Notes under the pieces: generated by a model
Seen by the model: only the letters and a program-made list of their open reading frames with translations
Told to the model about the DNA's origin: nothing
The model's database searches: none
Made by a program: the position numbers and the translations under genes
In this document: one piece after another, positions 1-8,375 of the stretch
How the letters are laid out: every line of letters begins with the position of its first letter
How positions within the stretch are numbered: position 1 is the first letter of the stretch
Assembly: GCF_000425945.1 (NCBI RefSeq)
Contig: NZ_AUEK01000011.1
Span: 229,085-293,084, forward strand
Reading direction: 5' to 3'
DNA from: Candidatus Solirubrobacter pratensis
Lineage (GTDB): Bacteria; Actinomycetota; Thermoleophilia; Solirubrobacterales; Solirubrobacteraceae
Length of the DNA: 64,000 bases

Positions 1-1430
1 TCGCCGGTCGGGCGGCCGCGCCGGTTGGGCTCGCGGACCGGCGGCTCCAGCCAGCGGATCACGACCTTCGGCCTGGCCCGCCGCAGCGCCGCGACGATCC
101 TGCGCTGCTCCTCCGGCTTGGCCTGGAGGAGGAAGTCGCGGTGCAGGACGTTGGGGCGGCGCGTGAGGAAGTGCAGCAGCGGGTCGTTGAACGGCACGAG
201 GTCCGAGCGCGCGGGCGCGACGTAGATCGGCTCGCCCGGAGGCACCATGCGCTGCGTGTAGGCGACGAGCCTCGGCAGGTCGCGCGCGTCGGCGGGCGGG
301 ACGCGGGCGCCGCCGGCGCCCTCCACGTGCAGCGGCGCCAGGTCCGGCGGGCGCAGCAGCGCGGAGGCGCGGCTCCCGGCGCCCGTGACGAGCAGGAGCG
401 CCAGGACCGCCGCGAACAGCGGCTTCGGCTTGGTCGCGAGCGCGGCGATCGCGGCGGCGATCACGAGCAGCGTCTGCGCATGCTCCTCGTCGGCGCGGGA
501 CAGGAGGTAGGCGGTCGCGCCGAGCGCGAGGACCAGGAGGCCGACGAGCTTCGGCCGGCGCGCCGTGATGGCCGCGGCGATGACGGCGGCGAGCGCGGCA
601 TATGGCAGCAGCCAGCGGAGGAAGTCCAGCGGGTCCGATCCGTCGAAGCCGGCGGGGAACGGCAGCCGCCACCACTCGCCGTCGCGGGTGCCCTGGACGA
701 CGAGCGCGTCCCAGACCCGGGCGGGCCCCGAGGCGATCGCGAACGGCGCATACAGGACGGCGCCGGCGAGCACCGCCGCGGCGAGGGCGACGAGCCCCGC
801 CCGGGCGGCACGACGGGGCGCCCCGCCTCCTCCCGCCGCCAGCGCGGCCGTCGCCGCCGCGGCGAGTCCGGCGGCGGCTCCCATGTCCGGGCGCCAGAAG
901 GCAGCGGCGGCCGCGGCGGCGCCGGCCCACGCGGCCTGGCGACGCGATGCGAGCAGGACGGCGGCGAGCGCGAAGGCGAGCGCCGGGCCGGCCGGGTTCG
1001 CGCTGGTTGGCTGCGCGGCGGTGACGGCGGCGGCGGCCCATGCCGCGAGCGCCCAGCGCGGCCGCTCGCCGCGGACCAGCGCCCAGATCAGCAGCGCCGC
1101 GGTCGCGTCGGCGGCGACGCGGAGCAGGCGCCACCACAGCAGCGACGGCCCCAGCAGCTTGCCGGCGGCCATCACGACGAGCGGCTCGCCCGGCCCGTAG
1201 GCCCAGCTGAAGTCGCGCCACGGCCATTGGCCGCCGCCCATCCGCGTCGCGGCCTGCATCAGGATGCCCTCGTCCAGCGGTCCCAGATAGCGGCGCAGGG
1301 TGAAGCCCGAGATCAGCGCGCCGGCGAGCCACAGGACGGCCGGAAGCGCGAGGCGCCGGCCGCGGGACGGGGCGCCGGCGACGACCGGCCCGCCCGCGGG
1401 CTCCGCGGCGACGGCCGCGCCCGTCCTCAC
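1..1430 (-). CDS. GT39-like polytopic membrane glycosyltransferase, C-terminus off the left edge
   Basis: The minus frame is open from a GTG at 1430 to the window edge, about 476 codons with no stop, so the gene is partial. The GTG overlaps the stop of the flippase gene by 4 bases (GTGA), which implies one operon. The product alternates Ala/Leu-rich membrane segments with short Arg-rich loops. Early in the protein is an acidic loop, LDEG at about residues 52-55, followed by WRDFSWAYGPG at about 71-81. That layout fits membrane glycosyltransferases of the dolichyl-phosphate-mannose (GT39/ArnT-like) type, where an acidic residue in the first extracytoplasmic loop is catalytic. It probably adds a lipid-linked sugar to an envelope polymer. 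The substrate cannot be read from sequence. The family assignment is by fold pattern only; plus-strand open frames here are GC shadows. Confidence 0.72.
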   Translation of the reverse strand, partial: MRTGAAVAAEPAGGPVVAGAPSRGRRLALPAVLWLAGALISGFTLRRYLGPLDEGILMQAATRMGGGQWPWRDFSWAYGPGEPLVVMAAGKLLGPSLLWWRLLRVAADATAALLIWALVRGERPRWALAAWAAAAVTAAQPTSANPAGPALAFALAAVLLASRRQAAWAGAAAAAAAFWRPDMGAAAGLAAAATAALAAGGGGAPRRAARAGLVALAAAVLAGAVLYAPFAIASGPARVWDALVVQGTRDGEWWRLPFPAGFDGSDPLDFLRWLLPYAALAAVIAAAITARRPKLVGLLVLALGATAYLLSRADEEHAQTLLVIAAAIAALATKPKPLFAAVLALLLVTGAGSRASALLRPPDLAPLHVEGAGGARVPPADARDLPRLVAYTQRMVPPGEPIYVAPARSDLVPFNDPLLHFLTRRPNVLHRDFLLQAKPEEQRRIVAALRRARPKVVIRWLEPPVREPNRRGRPTG

Positions 1431-2911
1431 CGCGCGACCTCGCCGGCGGCGCCCGGGTTCGCCGGCCGCAGGTACCCCTGGAGCTCCGCCAGCAGCCCGC
1501 GCTCGAGGCGGCGGGTGGCGAGGGCGAGGGTGGCGAGCCAGAGCGTGAGCTCCAGCGCGGCCTGGGCGAGCGGCCGGTGCCCTCCCCACAGCGCGAGCCG
1601 GAGCGCCAGCACCGGCGCCGAGGCCAGCGCGACCGGCGCCGCCGCGCGGAGCGCGACCGGCAGCATCCGCACGCCGGGAAGCAGCCGCTGCACGTACACG
1701 TGCCGGACCGCGAGCACGCAGGCCGTGCAGCCGAGCCGGCCGGCGACGAACCACCAGGCGCCGCCGAGCAGCGCGCCCGGGACCGCGAGGGCGGCGAAGG
1801 AGGCCGCGAACGCTCCCGCCTCGACCGCTTGCGGCCAGGACTCGCCGCGCGCCCGGTAGAACGCGAACCAGTTGTACCCGACCTGCTGGATCGCTCCGGC
1901 CACCGCGAGCCCGCCGAGCAGGACGATCGCGCCGTCCCACTCGTCGCCCAGCACGAACCGCACGAGATCGGCGCCGAAGAGCGCGAAGCCGGCGCCGAAC
2001 GGGAACGCCCACATCAGCGTCAGCCGGTTCGCCTTGGCGAACAGCTCCTCGAGCACGTCCACGCGCTCGCGGACGCGGACGATCGCCGGGTAGATCGTCG
2101 TCGCGAGGATCTGGTCAGCGCGGTCGACGTAGCGCGTGAGCGTCGTCGCCAGCGTGATGTAGCCCGCGGCGGCGAGCCCGTCGGAGACGCCGAAGACGGC
2201 GATCTGGCCCTGCGCGACGAGCAGCGCCGTCGCGGCGGTCACGAAGACCGGCCACGAGAAGCGCAGGTAGCGCCGCGCGGCATCGCGCTCGGGCCGCAGC
2301 CGCAGCCGGTACGGCGACACCCGCCACGCCGCCGCCACCGCGGCGGCGTTCCCGCACAGCGGCCCGATCACGAGCGCCCAGACGCCGACGCCGGCCAGCA
2401 GGAGAGGCACCGCGACCAGCACCGTCCCGAGCGGCACGATCGCCTGCAGCGACCGCAGCCGGACGTAGTCCATGCGCTTGAAGAAGACCCATTGCGGGGC
2501 CTGCAGCGCGAACGCGACGGGCAGGTACGCCACCGCGAGCGTGAGCCCGAGCAGCCGGTCGTCGTCGTAGAGCGCCGCCAGCAGCGGCGCCAGCGCAGCG
2601 ATCAGCAGCGCGCAAACCAGCCCCAGCGCCAGCTCGACCGTGAACGCCCGCTCGAACTCCGCGCGCTCGTCGGCCGCCTGCTCCTGGACGAAGGCCTCGT
2701 CGATCCCGACCCGGCGCAGCGCCACGATCGTCATCGCGGTCGTGCTCACCACGCCATAGAGGCCGATCGCGTCCGGGCCGAGCAGCGCGGTGGCGAGCAG
2801 CCCCTGCACGAGCACGAGGCCTTCGGCGCCGGACAGGAACGCCGCGTTGACGACCCCGCCGCGAGCTGTCGCGACGCGCAGGCCATCGCCGGGACTGCGT
2901 CGCGTCGTCAT
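1427..2911 (-). CDS. Wzx-type polysaccharide flippase (MOP superfamily)
   Basis: This 494-residue protein has about 12-14 hydrophobic segments and begins with the amphipathic stretch RVATARGGVVNAAF, typical of lipopolysaccharide/O-antigen flippases of the MOP superfamily. Members move undecaprenyl-linked oligosaccharides from the inner to the outer leaflet. It overlaps the following membrane glycosyltransferase by 4 bases and starts 8 bases from the divergent GT4 gene, so it sits within a polysaccharide assembly locus. A conserved-looking polar loop, FFKRMDYVRLRSLQA, lies near residue 140. The ATG at 2911 is the only convincing start before the first membrane helix. The transported glycan is unknown. 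Confidence 0.85.
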   Translation of the reverse strand: MTTRRSPGDGLRVATARGGVVNAAFLSGAEGLVLVQGLLATALLGPDAIGLYGVVSTTAMTIVALRRVGIDEAFVQEQAADERAEFERAFTVELALGLVCALLIAALAPLLAALYDDDRLLGLTLAVAYLPVAFALQAPQWVFFKRMDYVRLRSLQAIVPLGTVLVAVPLLLAGVGVWALVIGPLCGNAAAVAAAWRVSPYRLRLRPERDAARRYLRFSWPVFVTAATALLVAQGQIAVFGVSDGLAAAGYITLATTLTRYVDRADQILATTIYPAIVRVRERVDVLEELFAKANRLTLMWAFPFGAGFALFGADLVRFVLGDEWDGAIVLLGGLAVAGAIQQVGYNWFAFYRARGESWPQAVEAGAFAASFAALAVPGALLGGAWWFVAGRLGCTACVLAVRHVYVQRLLPGVRMLPVALRAAAPVALASAPVLALRLALWGGHRPLAQAALELTLWLATLALATRRLERGLLAELQGYLRPANPGAAGEVAR

Positions 2912-2919
2912 GGGGCGCG

Positions 2920-3945
2920 ATGCTAATGCCGCCCTTGCACGGAACCGTCGTCATCGCTTCCTACTCCGGTGTGCTCGGAGGCGCCGAGCGCGTCCTCGTG
3001 GACTGCGCGACCCGTCTCCCCCGCCCGGCGGTCGTCGCGTGTCCGGACGGTCCGCTGGCGGAGGCGGTGAGAGCGGCGGGACTGGCGCACGAGGAGATCG
3101 CCGGCGGGACGCTGCGGCTGCGCGGCAACGGCGCGCTCCATGGCGCCGCGCTGGCGCGGATGGCCTGGGAGGTCGGCGGCCTCGTCCATCGCCGCCGCCC
3201 CGCGGCGCTCGTCGCCTGGAGCTCGCGGGCGGCGCTGGCTCTGGCGGCGATCCCGCGGCGCCCGCCGCTCGTGAGCGTGCTGCACGACCTCCACGACGGC
3301 GCGGTCGCCGCCGCCGTCGGGGCCGCGCTGCGCCGGGCGGACGCGGTCGTCGCGACCTCCCGGGCCGTCGCCGCGAGCCTGGCGCCCGGCGCGGTGATCC
3401 TCCACCCCGGCGTCGACCTCGCGGCCTTCACTCCCACGCCCTTGCCGGAGGGGCCGCCGCGCGCGCTGTACCTCGGCGCGCTCGTCCCGTGGAAGCGCCC
3501 CGACCTGGCGATCGAGATCGCCCGGCGGATGCCCGAGCTGCACCTGACGCTCGCCGGCGAGCCGCTGCCCGGCGAGGAGATCGCGCTCGATCCCCCGGGC
3601 AACGTCACGCTCGCGGGCCGCGTCGAGGCCGCAGAGGCCCTCGCCCAGGCCCACGTGCTCCTGCACTGCGCCGGCGCCGAGCCGTTCGGCCTCGCGCTCG
3701 TCGAGGCGCTCGCCTGCGGCCGGCCCGTGGTCGCGCCCGCCGCCGCCGGACCGCTCGAGATCGTCGCCGCCGGCTGCGGGCGGCTCTACCCGCCGGGCGA
3801 CGCCGATGCGGCGGTGGCCGCGCTGCGAGCGGTGATCGCGGATCCGGAGGCGCCCGCCGCCGCCCGCCGCCGCGCGGAGGCCTTCGGCGTCGACGCATCC
3901 GCCGCGCGGATGGCCGCCGCGATCGAGGCGGCGATCGCGCGATGA
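2920..3945 (+). CDS. GT4-family glycosyltransferase
   Basis: A 341-residue GT-B enzyme. The N-terminal half holds a glycine-rich acceptor loop (SGVLGGAERVLV, about residues 11-22). The C-terminal half has the nucleotide-sugar-binding E-x7-E signature in EPFGLALVEALACGRPVVA at about 253-271, which defines retaining GT4 enzymes. It should transfer a sugar from an NDP donor to a lipid-linked or oligosaccharide acceptor on the cytoplasmic face. The downstream GT2 gene overlaps it by 4 bases (ATGA), so they are translationally coupled. The ATG at 2920 is only 8 bases from the divergent flippase ATG at 2911. A second in-frame ATG at 2926 is equally possible. The exact sugar cannot be inferred. Confidence 0.85.
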   Translation: MLMPPLHGTVVIASYSGVLGGAERVLVDCATRLPRPAVVACPDGPLAEAVRAAGLAHEEIAGGTLRLRGNGALHGAALARMAWEVGGLVHRRRPAALVAWSSRAALALAAIPRRPPLVSVLHDLHDGAVAAAVGAALRRADAVVATSRAVAASLAPGAVILHPGVDLAAFTPTPLPEGPPRALYLGALVPWKRPDLAIEIARRMPELHLTLAGEPLPGEEIALDPPGNVTLAGRVEAAEALAQAHVLLHCAGAEPFGLALVEALACGRPVVAPAAAGPLEIVAAGCGRLYPPGDADAAVAALRAVIADPEAPAAARRRAEAFGVDASAARMAAAIEAAIAR

Positions 3946-4820
3946 CGCGCCCGTACGCGGCCGTCGTCGTGCTCCACGAGTCGCGCGACGAGCTCTCGGC
4001 GCTGCTGCGCTCGCTGGAGCCCATCGCCGGCCCGCGCCTGATCGTCGTCGACACCGGGGCCGACGACGGCGGCGCGCAGCTCGCTCGCGAGCACGGCGCC
4101 GAGGTGATCGAGCGCCGCGACAACCCCGGCTTCGGGGCGGCGACCAACCTCGGCCTCGAGCGCGTCAGCGAGGACGTGGCGGTCCTGCTGAACCCCGACG
4201 TCGAGGCGATCGGCGACTCGCTGCCGCGACTCGCCGCGATCGCGGCCGAGCACGACGGGCTGCACGCGCCGCGGCTGCTGAACCGGGACGGCTCGGTGCA
4301 GCGCAGCGCGCATCCGCTCCCCGGCACGCTCGGCGCCCTCCTCCCGGCGGTGATCCACCCGCCGCTGCTCCCCGCGGCGATAAGAGACCGCGCGGAGCCG
4401 TACCGGAGCACACGAGCGCGCAGCGTGGGCTGGGCGATCGCCGCGTGCCTGGCGGCGCGCACGGACACGCTGCGCCGGTTCCCGTTCGACCCCGCCACCC
4501 ACCTCTACGCGGAGGACATGGAGCTGTGCCTGCGGGCGCGCGACGCCGGTGTCCCGACCGTCTACCACCCGCAGCTGATCCTCCGCCACGCCGGCGGCCA
4601 CAGCCTCTATCGCCAGGGCGAGCCGCACGAGCGGCTCGCAGCGCGGCGCCGCGAGGCGATCGAAGCGACCCGCGGAGGGCGCGCGCGACGGCTCGACGAC
4701 GCCGCGCAACTGCTGACGTTCGCCATCCGCGCGGCCGTCAAGCGCCCGAACCAGCGCGAGCGCGCTCAGCTGAACGCGCTCCTTAAACAGCGCGACCCGG
4801 GAGGTCCCGGGTCGAACTGA
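3942..4820 (+). CDS. GT2-family glycosyltransferase (rhamnosyltransferase-like)
   Basis: A 292-residue GT-A enzyme. The N-terminal strand plus ESRDELSALLRSL is followed by RRDNPGFGAATNLGL near residue 58 and by LLNPDVE near 85, where NPD stands in for the metal-binding DxD. YAEDMELCLRARDAG at about 189-203 is the ED-rich acceptor motif of WcaA/rhamnosyltransferase-like GT2 proteins. It starts with an ATG embedded in the stop of the GT4 gene (ATGA), so the two act in one pathway. The C-terminal tail is Arg-rich and ends in RDPGGPGSN, whose codons form a perfect hairpin. Family assignment is firm; the sugar is not known. Confidence 0.86.
   Translation: MTRPYAAVVVLHESRDELSALLRSLEPIAGPRLIVVDTGADDGGAQLAREHGAEVIERRDNPGFGAATNLGLERVSEDVAVLLNPDVEAIGDSLPRLAAIAAEHDGLHAPRLLNRDGSVQRSAHPLPGTLGALLPAVIHPPLLPAAIRDRAEPYRSTRARSVGWAIAACLAARTDTLRRFPFDPATHLYAEDMELCLRARDAGVPTVYHPQLILRHAGGHSLYRQGEPHERLAARRREAIEATRGGRARRLDDAAQLLTFAIRAAVKRPNQRERAQLNALLKQRDPGGPGSN
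4793..4814 (+). terminator. GC hairpin at the 3-prime end of the GT2 gene
   Basis: CGACCCGGG at 4793-4801 pairs perfectly with CCCGGGTCG at 4806-4814 across the 4-base loop AGGT. It covers the last codons of the GT2 gene and lies between two convergent genes. No T-run follows, as is usual for actinobacterial hairpin terminators. Function is inferred from position. Confidence 0.5.
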
Positions 4821-4848
4821 TGAACTGCTTCGCCTTCGGCGACGTTCC

Positions 4849-5748
4849 CTAGGCGGCCTCGCGCAGAGCGATCAGCTCCGGCCGCTGCGAGAGGCGCTTG
4901 AGGGCGCGCTCCTCGATCTGGCGGGCCCGCTCGGTGGATACACCGAGCTTCCGGCCGGCCTGCGAGAGCGTCTGCGGCTCCTTGTCGCCGGCGCCGAAGC
5001 GCATCTCGATCACGTCACGCTCGGGCTCGGGGAGCTCGGCGATCGCGGTCAGCAGCGTCTCGGACTTGAGCGCCTCGTGGACCTCCTCGTCCACCGCCGG
5101 CGTCTCGATCGCCAGCAGGTCGCCGAAGGCGGTGTCGCCATCGTCCCCCACCGGCTTGTCGAGGCTGACCACGGCGCGATCGGCCTTGCGGATCTCGATC
5201 ACGTCCTCGAGCGGGAGGTCGGCGGCCGAGGCGATCTCCTCGTCCGACGGCTCATGCCCGAGCTTCGTCGTCAGCTCGCGCTCGATGCGCCCGACCTTGC
5301 GGGAACGCTGCGCCACGTGGACGGGAAGGCGGATCGTGCGGCTCGTGTTCTCGAGACCGCGCTGGATCGCCTGCCGGATCCACAGCGTCGCGTACGTGGA
5401 GAAGCGGAAGCCCTTGCGCCAATCGAACTTCTCGACCGCTCGGATCAGCCCCAGCATGCCCTCCTGGATCAGGTCGCCGAGGGCGAGGCCCTGGCCCTGG
5501 TAGCGGCGCGCGTTGGCGACCACCAGGCGGAGGTTGGAGTTGATCATCCGCTCCTTGGCGGCAAGGTCTCCCCGCTCGATGCGCTTAGCGAGCTCGATCT
5601 CCTCGCTCGGCTTGAGCAGCGGGTACCGACCAGCCTCGCGCAGGAGCAGCTGGAGCGAGTCGAGCGTGGGATCGGCGGCGTGCTCGGCCTCGGTCTTGCG
5701 GCGCGGGGTATCGGTGATAGTGGGCGTTTTGGGGTCCTTCCGTATCAA
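4849..5748 (-). CDS. Sigma-70 family RNA polymerase sigma factor (group 1/2, RpoD/SigA-like)
   Basis: A 299-residue sigma factor. Region 1.2 is DSLQLLLREAGRYPLL with EEIELAKRIERGD. Region 2 follows with RLVVANARRYQGQGL, DLIQEGMLGLIRAVEKFD and GFRFSTYATLWIRQAIQRGL, the core-binding and -10 recognition helices. Region 3 is around KLGHEPSDEEIASAADL. Region 4 ends with GVSTERARQIEERALKRL, the -35 helix-turn-helix. The long N-terminal 1.1 extension of housekeeping SigA is absent, so a group 2 or compact primary sigma factor is likely. The start used is TTG at 5748 without a strong Shine-Dalgarno; no ATG or GTG occurs before region 1.2. It is monocistronic, with its own promoter, between polysaccharide genes. 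Confidence 0.9.
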   Translation of the reverse strand: MIRKDPKTPTITDTPRRKTEAEHAADPTLDSLQLLLREAGRYPLLKPSEEIELAKRIERGDLAAKERMINSNLRLVVANARRYQGQGLALGDLIQEGMLGLIRAVEKFDWRKGFRFSTYATLWIRQAIQRGLENTSRTIRLPVHVAQRSRKVGRIERELTTKLGHEPSDEEIASAADLPLEDVIEIRKADRAVVSLDKPVGDDGDTAFGDLLAIETPAVDEEVHEALKSETLLTAIAELPEPERDVIEMRFGAGDKEPQTLSQAGRKLGVSTERARQIEERALKRLSQRPELIALREAA

Positions 5749-5769
5749 ATTCCAACTCGTGTAGTAGGA

Positions 5770-5798
5770 ATTTTAGCTCGATATCGTTGATCTTGCAA
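5770..5798 (-). promoter_or_regulatory. Sigma-70-type promoter of the sigma factor gene
   Basis: On the minus strand TTGCAA (5793-5798) is followed by a 17-base spacer and TAAAAT (5770-5775). These match the -35 and -10 consensus at 4 of 6 and 5 of 6 positions. The block is conspicuously AT-rich against its surroundings and ends about 21 bases before the TTG start codon. Confidence 0.65.
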
Positions 5799-6022
5799 CT
5801 ACAACCAGCAAGCCCTGCGTCACTCGCCGGCGCCGGCAGGCTGTGCGTTGCGTGGTGGGCGACCAGTCCACGATCGGACGACCGTCCCCCCGAGGGGTCC
5901 CGGTAGGCCGCTAAGCTTGTGACCGAAGCGACACACCAGGGGCGCAGGGCGGCGCCCGCGCACAACAGACAACCCGAATCATGCCACGGGGTTACGCTGA
6001 TTGTGCCCGCGGCCAGTGTGTT
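5799..6022. other. Intergenic region upstream of the sigma factor gene
   Basis: 224 bases separate the sigma promoter from the end of the next minus-strand gene. It contains GC-rich inverted repeats, for example GGAC-GACC-GTCC near 5875, but no convincing open frame, tRNA or repeat. The stretch may hold further regulatory sites for the sigma gene; nothing specific can be supported. Confidence 0.4.
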
Positions 6023-7195
6023 TTAACGAATCCTCATGAGATGTGCGTCGCGACGTGCAACTCGCCGGGGCAAAAGGCCCCCGATCGGGCGCTCCGGATC
6101 CCGCGGCCCACGGTCCTCCGCGACGGTCTCCGCGACGATGGCGCGAAGCCGCTCCTGGAAGCGCGCGACGCTGAATCGGCGGGCCGAGGCGACGCACTCC
6201 GCGGGGTCCACGAGCGCAGGTTCGAACCGCGCGACGACCTCGGCCAGCGCCCGCGGATCGTCCCCGTCGTCGTAGAACGCGCCGGTCACCCCTTCGCGCA
6301 CCGTCTCCAGCACTCCGCCGCGGCGCAGCGCGATCACGGGGCGTCCTGAGGCCAGCGACTCGACCGCGGCGATCCCGAACTCCTCCTCCGCCGTGACCAC
6401 CAGCGCGCGGGCGCTGCGCAGCAGGTCGGCCACGTCCTCGTCGCCTAGCCGGCCGGTCAGCCGGACCGTCGGTCCGGCGAGCCTGCGAAGCGACCGCCAC
6501 TCCGGTCCGTCCCCCACGACCACCAGCGGAGCGCCCAGCGCGTTGAACGCCCGGATCGCGACGTCGATGCGCTTGTGGGACATCAGCTCCGCGAGCACCA
6601 GGTAGTGCGCTCCCACCGGGCCCGGGGCGAAGCGCCCGAGCTCCACGGGCGGGTGGAGCACCTGCGCCTCGCGCCCGAAGTAGCGACGCACCCGCGCCGC
6701 GGTGATCGCCGAGTTGGCGATGTAGGCGTCGACGCGCCGCGCGGCGACCGAGTCCCACTGGCGCCAGCGCGAGAGCAGCACACGCAGCGCCGGGCGCGTG
6801 AGCGGGCCGCGCGCGGCGAGCGTCGCCTCGCGCTCGGACCACGCGTACCGGAACGGGTTGTGGCAGTAACAGACGTGGACGGCTCCAGGATCGACGAGCA
6901 CGCCGTGCGCCCAGGCGCTCGAGGACGAGACGATGACGTCGTAGCCGCGCAGGTCCAGCGACTCGATCGCGTGCGGATACAGCGGCAACAGCGGCCGGAA
7001 CGTCCGTGACGTGGGACGCACGCGTTGCAGGAACGACGTCCGCGGCGAGCGCGCCGCGAAGCGCCCCTCGGTGCCGCGCTCGTCATAGACCGCCGTGAAG
7101 ACGTCGGCGTCCGGCCAGGCGTCGCAGATCGCGGCGAACACGCGCTCGGCGCCGCGGACGTCGAGGAGAAAGTCATGAACGAGCGCGACGCGCAT
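6023..7195 (-). CDS. GT4-family glycosyltransferase
   Basis: A 390-residue GT-B enzyme opening with MRVALVHDFLLDVRGAERVF, the acceptor-side loop of a group of actinobacterial GT4 transferases. VCYCHNPFRYAW near residue 107 and the E-x7-E motif in EEEFGIAAVESLASGRPVIA in the second half support the call. It should use an NDP-sugar and act in surface glycan synthesis with the neighbouring transferases. The ATG at 7195 is preceded on the minus strand by TAGGAT (7204-7209) and an 8-base gap, a leaderless-type arrangement. A divergent glycosidase gene starts 40 bases away. The donor and acceptor sugars are unknown. Confidence 0.86.
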   Translation of the reverse strand: MRVALVHDFLLDVRGAERVFAAICDAWPDADVFTAVYDERGTEGRFAARSPRTSFLQRVRPTSRTFRPLLPLYPHAIESLDLRGYDVIVSSSSAWAHGVLVDPGAVHVCYCHNPFRYAWSEREATLAARGPLTRPALRVLLSRWRQWDSVAARRVDAYIANSAITAARVRRYFGREAQVLHPPVELGRFAPGPVGAHYLVLAELMSHKRIDVAIRAFNALGAPLVVVGDGPEWRSLRRLAGPTVRLTGRLGDEDVADLLRSARALVVTAEEEFGIAAVESLASGRPVIALRRGGVLETVREGVTGAFYDDGDDPRALAEVVARFEPALVDPAECVASARRFSVARFQERLRAIVAETVAEDRGPRDPERPIGGLLPRRVARRDAHLMRIR

Positions 7196-7235
7196 GGCGC
7201 GGCATCCTAAGGTCCCGCGCTGGCAGACTCCGCCG

Positions 7236-8339
7236 ATGCCTCGCGCCGCGCTTCTCGCAGCGATCGTCTGCCTGCTCGTTCCCGCGCCCGCGTCAGCCGC
7301 CGCGCGGAAGGTCCCGCAGGGGTGGCTGGGGGTCGTCGCCGACGGCCCGCTGACCGCTCCGGGATTCGCCGCGAGCGAATGGGACCTGCTCGCGACGAGC
7401 GGCGCGGAGTCGGTGCGGACCGCCTTCTACTGGCGCGACATCCAGCCGGCGGGGCCTGCCGGCGCCGACTTCTCGCGCACGGATCCCGTCGTGCTCGCCG
7501 CCGCGCAGCGCGGCCTGAGCGTGCTGCCGGTCGTTCAGGGGACCCCTGTATGGGCCGCTCAGAACCCCGGTGACCTTGCCTCGCCCCCGAAGGATCCCAA
7601 GCATCTTGCGCAAATACTGACCGCACTGGTCACGCGCTATGGACCGAAAGGGTCATTCTGGTCGTTGCATCCGGAGCTGCCGCCTCGTCCGGTCAGGGAC
7701 TGGCAGATCTGGAACGAGCCGAACCTCACGCGTTACTGGAACGTCGCTCCATGGGCCCCTCCCTACGTGACACTGCTGAAAGCTGCGCACGCGGCGCTCA
7801 AAGCGGCGGATCCCGGGTCGCGGACGGTGCTCGCCGGCCTGCCCAACGAGAGCTGGCTCGCGCTGCGCGAGCTCTACGAGCAGGGCGCCGGCGGCGCGTT
7901 CGACGTCGTCGCTCTGCACCCGTACACGGGCCGGCCCGCCAACGTGATCAGGCTGATCCGCTACGCGCGGCGCGAGATGCGTCCGCGCGGGGACGCGCGC
8001 ATGCCCGTGTGGGTCACGGAACTGTCCTGGCCCGCCGCGGTCGGCAAGACCAGGACCACGGCGGGCTTCGAGACGACCGACCGCGGTCAGGCGAAGCGGC
8101 TGACGTCCGGGCTCGCGCTGCTGGCCAAGGAGCGCCGGGCGCTGCGGATCGGGCGCGTGTACTGGTACACGTGGCTCTCCGCCGAGGCATCGACGCCCAG
8201 CTCGTTCGACTATTCCGGCCTGCGCCGGCTGCGCGCCGGCCGGGTCGTGACGGCGCCCGCACTGGCCGCGTTCCGGCATGCCGCGCGGCGCCTGGAAGGG
8301 TGCGCCAAGCGCCGCGGGAACGCCGCGCGCTGCCGATGA
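7236..8339 (+). CDS. Secreted glycoside hydrolase, PslG/GH39-like TIM barrel
   Basis: A 367-residue protein with a Sec signal peptide (MPRAALLAAIVCLLVPAPASA, cleavage near residue 21). I therefore start at the ATG at 7236 and not at an upstream GTG that would add a charged leader overlapping the divergent gene. The mature part is a retaining clan-A barrel: FYWRDIQP near residue 68, WNEPN with acid/base Glu161, and VTELSW with nucleophile Glu262. PslG of Pseudomonas, an endoglycosidase linked to exopolysaccharide synthesis, has the same plan. Its place among glycosyltransferases suggests trimming or length control of the exported polymer, or degradation of it. Substrate specificity is not visible. 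Confidence 0.8.
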   Translation: MPRAALLAAIVCLLVPAPASAAARKVPQGWLGVVADGPLTAPGFAASEWDLLATSGAESVRTAFYWRDIQPAGPAGADFSRTDPVVLAAAQRGLSVLPVVQGTPVWAAQNPGDLASPPKDPKHLAQILTALVTRYGPKGSFWSLHPELPPRPVRDWQIWNEPNLTRYWNVAPWAPPYVTLLKAAHAALKAADPGSRTVLAGLPNESWLALRELYEQGAGGAFDVVALHPYTGRPANVIRLIRYARREMRPRGDARMPVWVTELSWPAAVGKTRTTAGFETTDRGQAKRLTSGLALLAKERRALRIGRVYWYTWLSAEASTPSSFDYSGLRRLRAGRVVTAPALAAFRHAARRLEGCAKRRGNAARCR

Positions 8340-8375
8340 TCCCCGAGCGCCTACGCGCCTCGTAGGCTTCGCGTC

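Noticed and set aside
141..2926. Long plus-strand open frames (for example 141-1859 and 1577-2926) opposite the polysaccharide genes
   Set aside because: They are rich in Arg/Gly/Ala without any fold signal and mirror real minus-strand genes; typical shadows in very GC-rich DNA.
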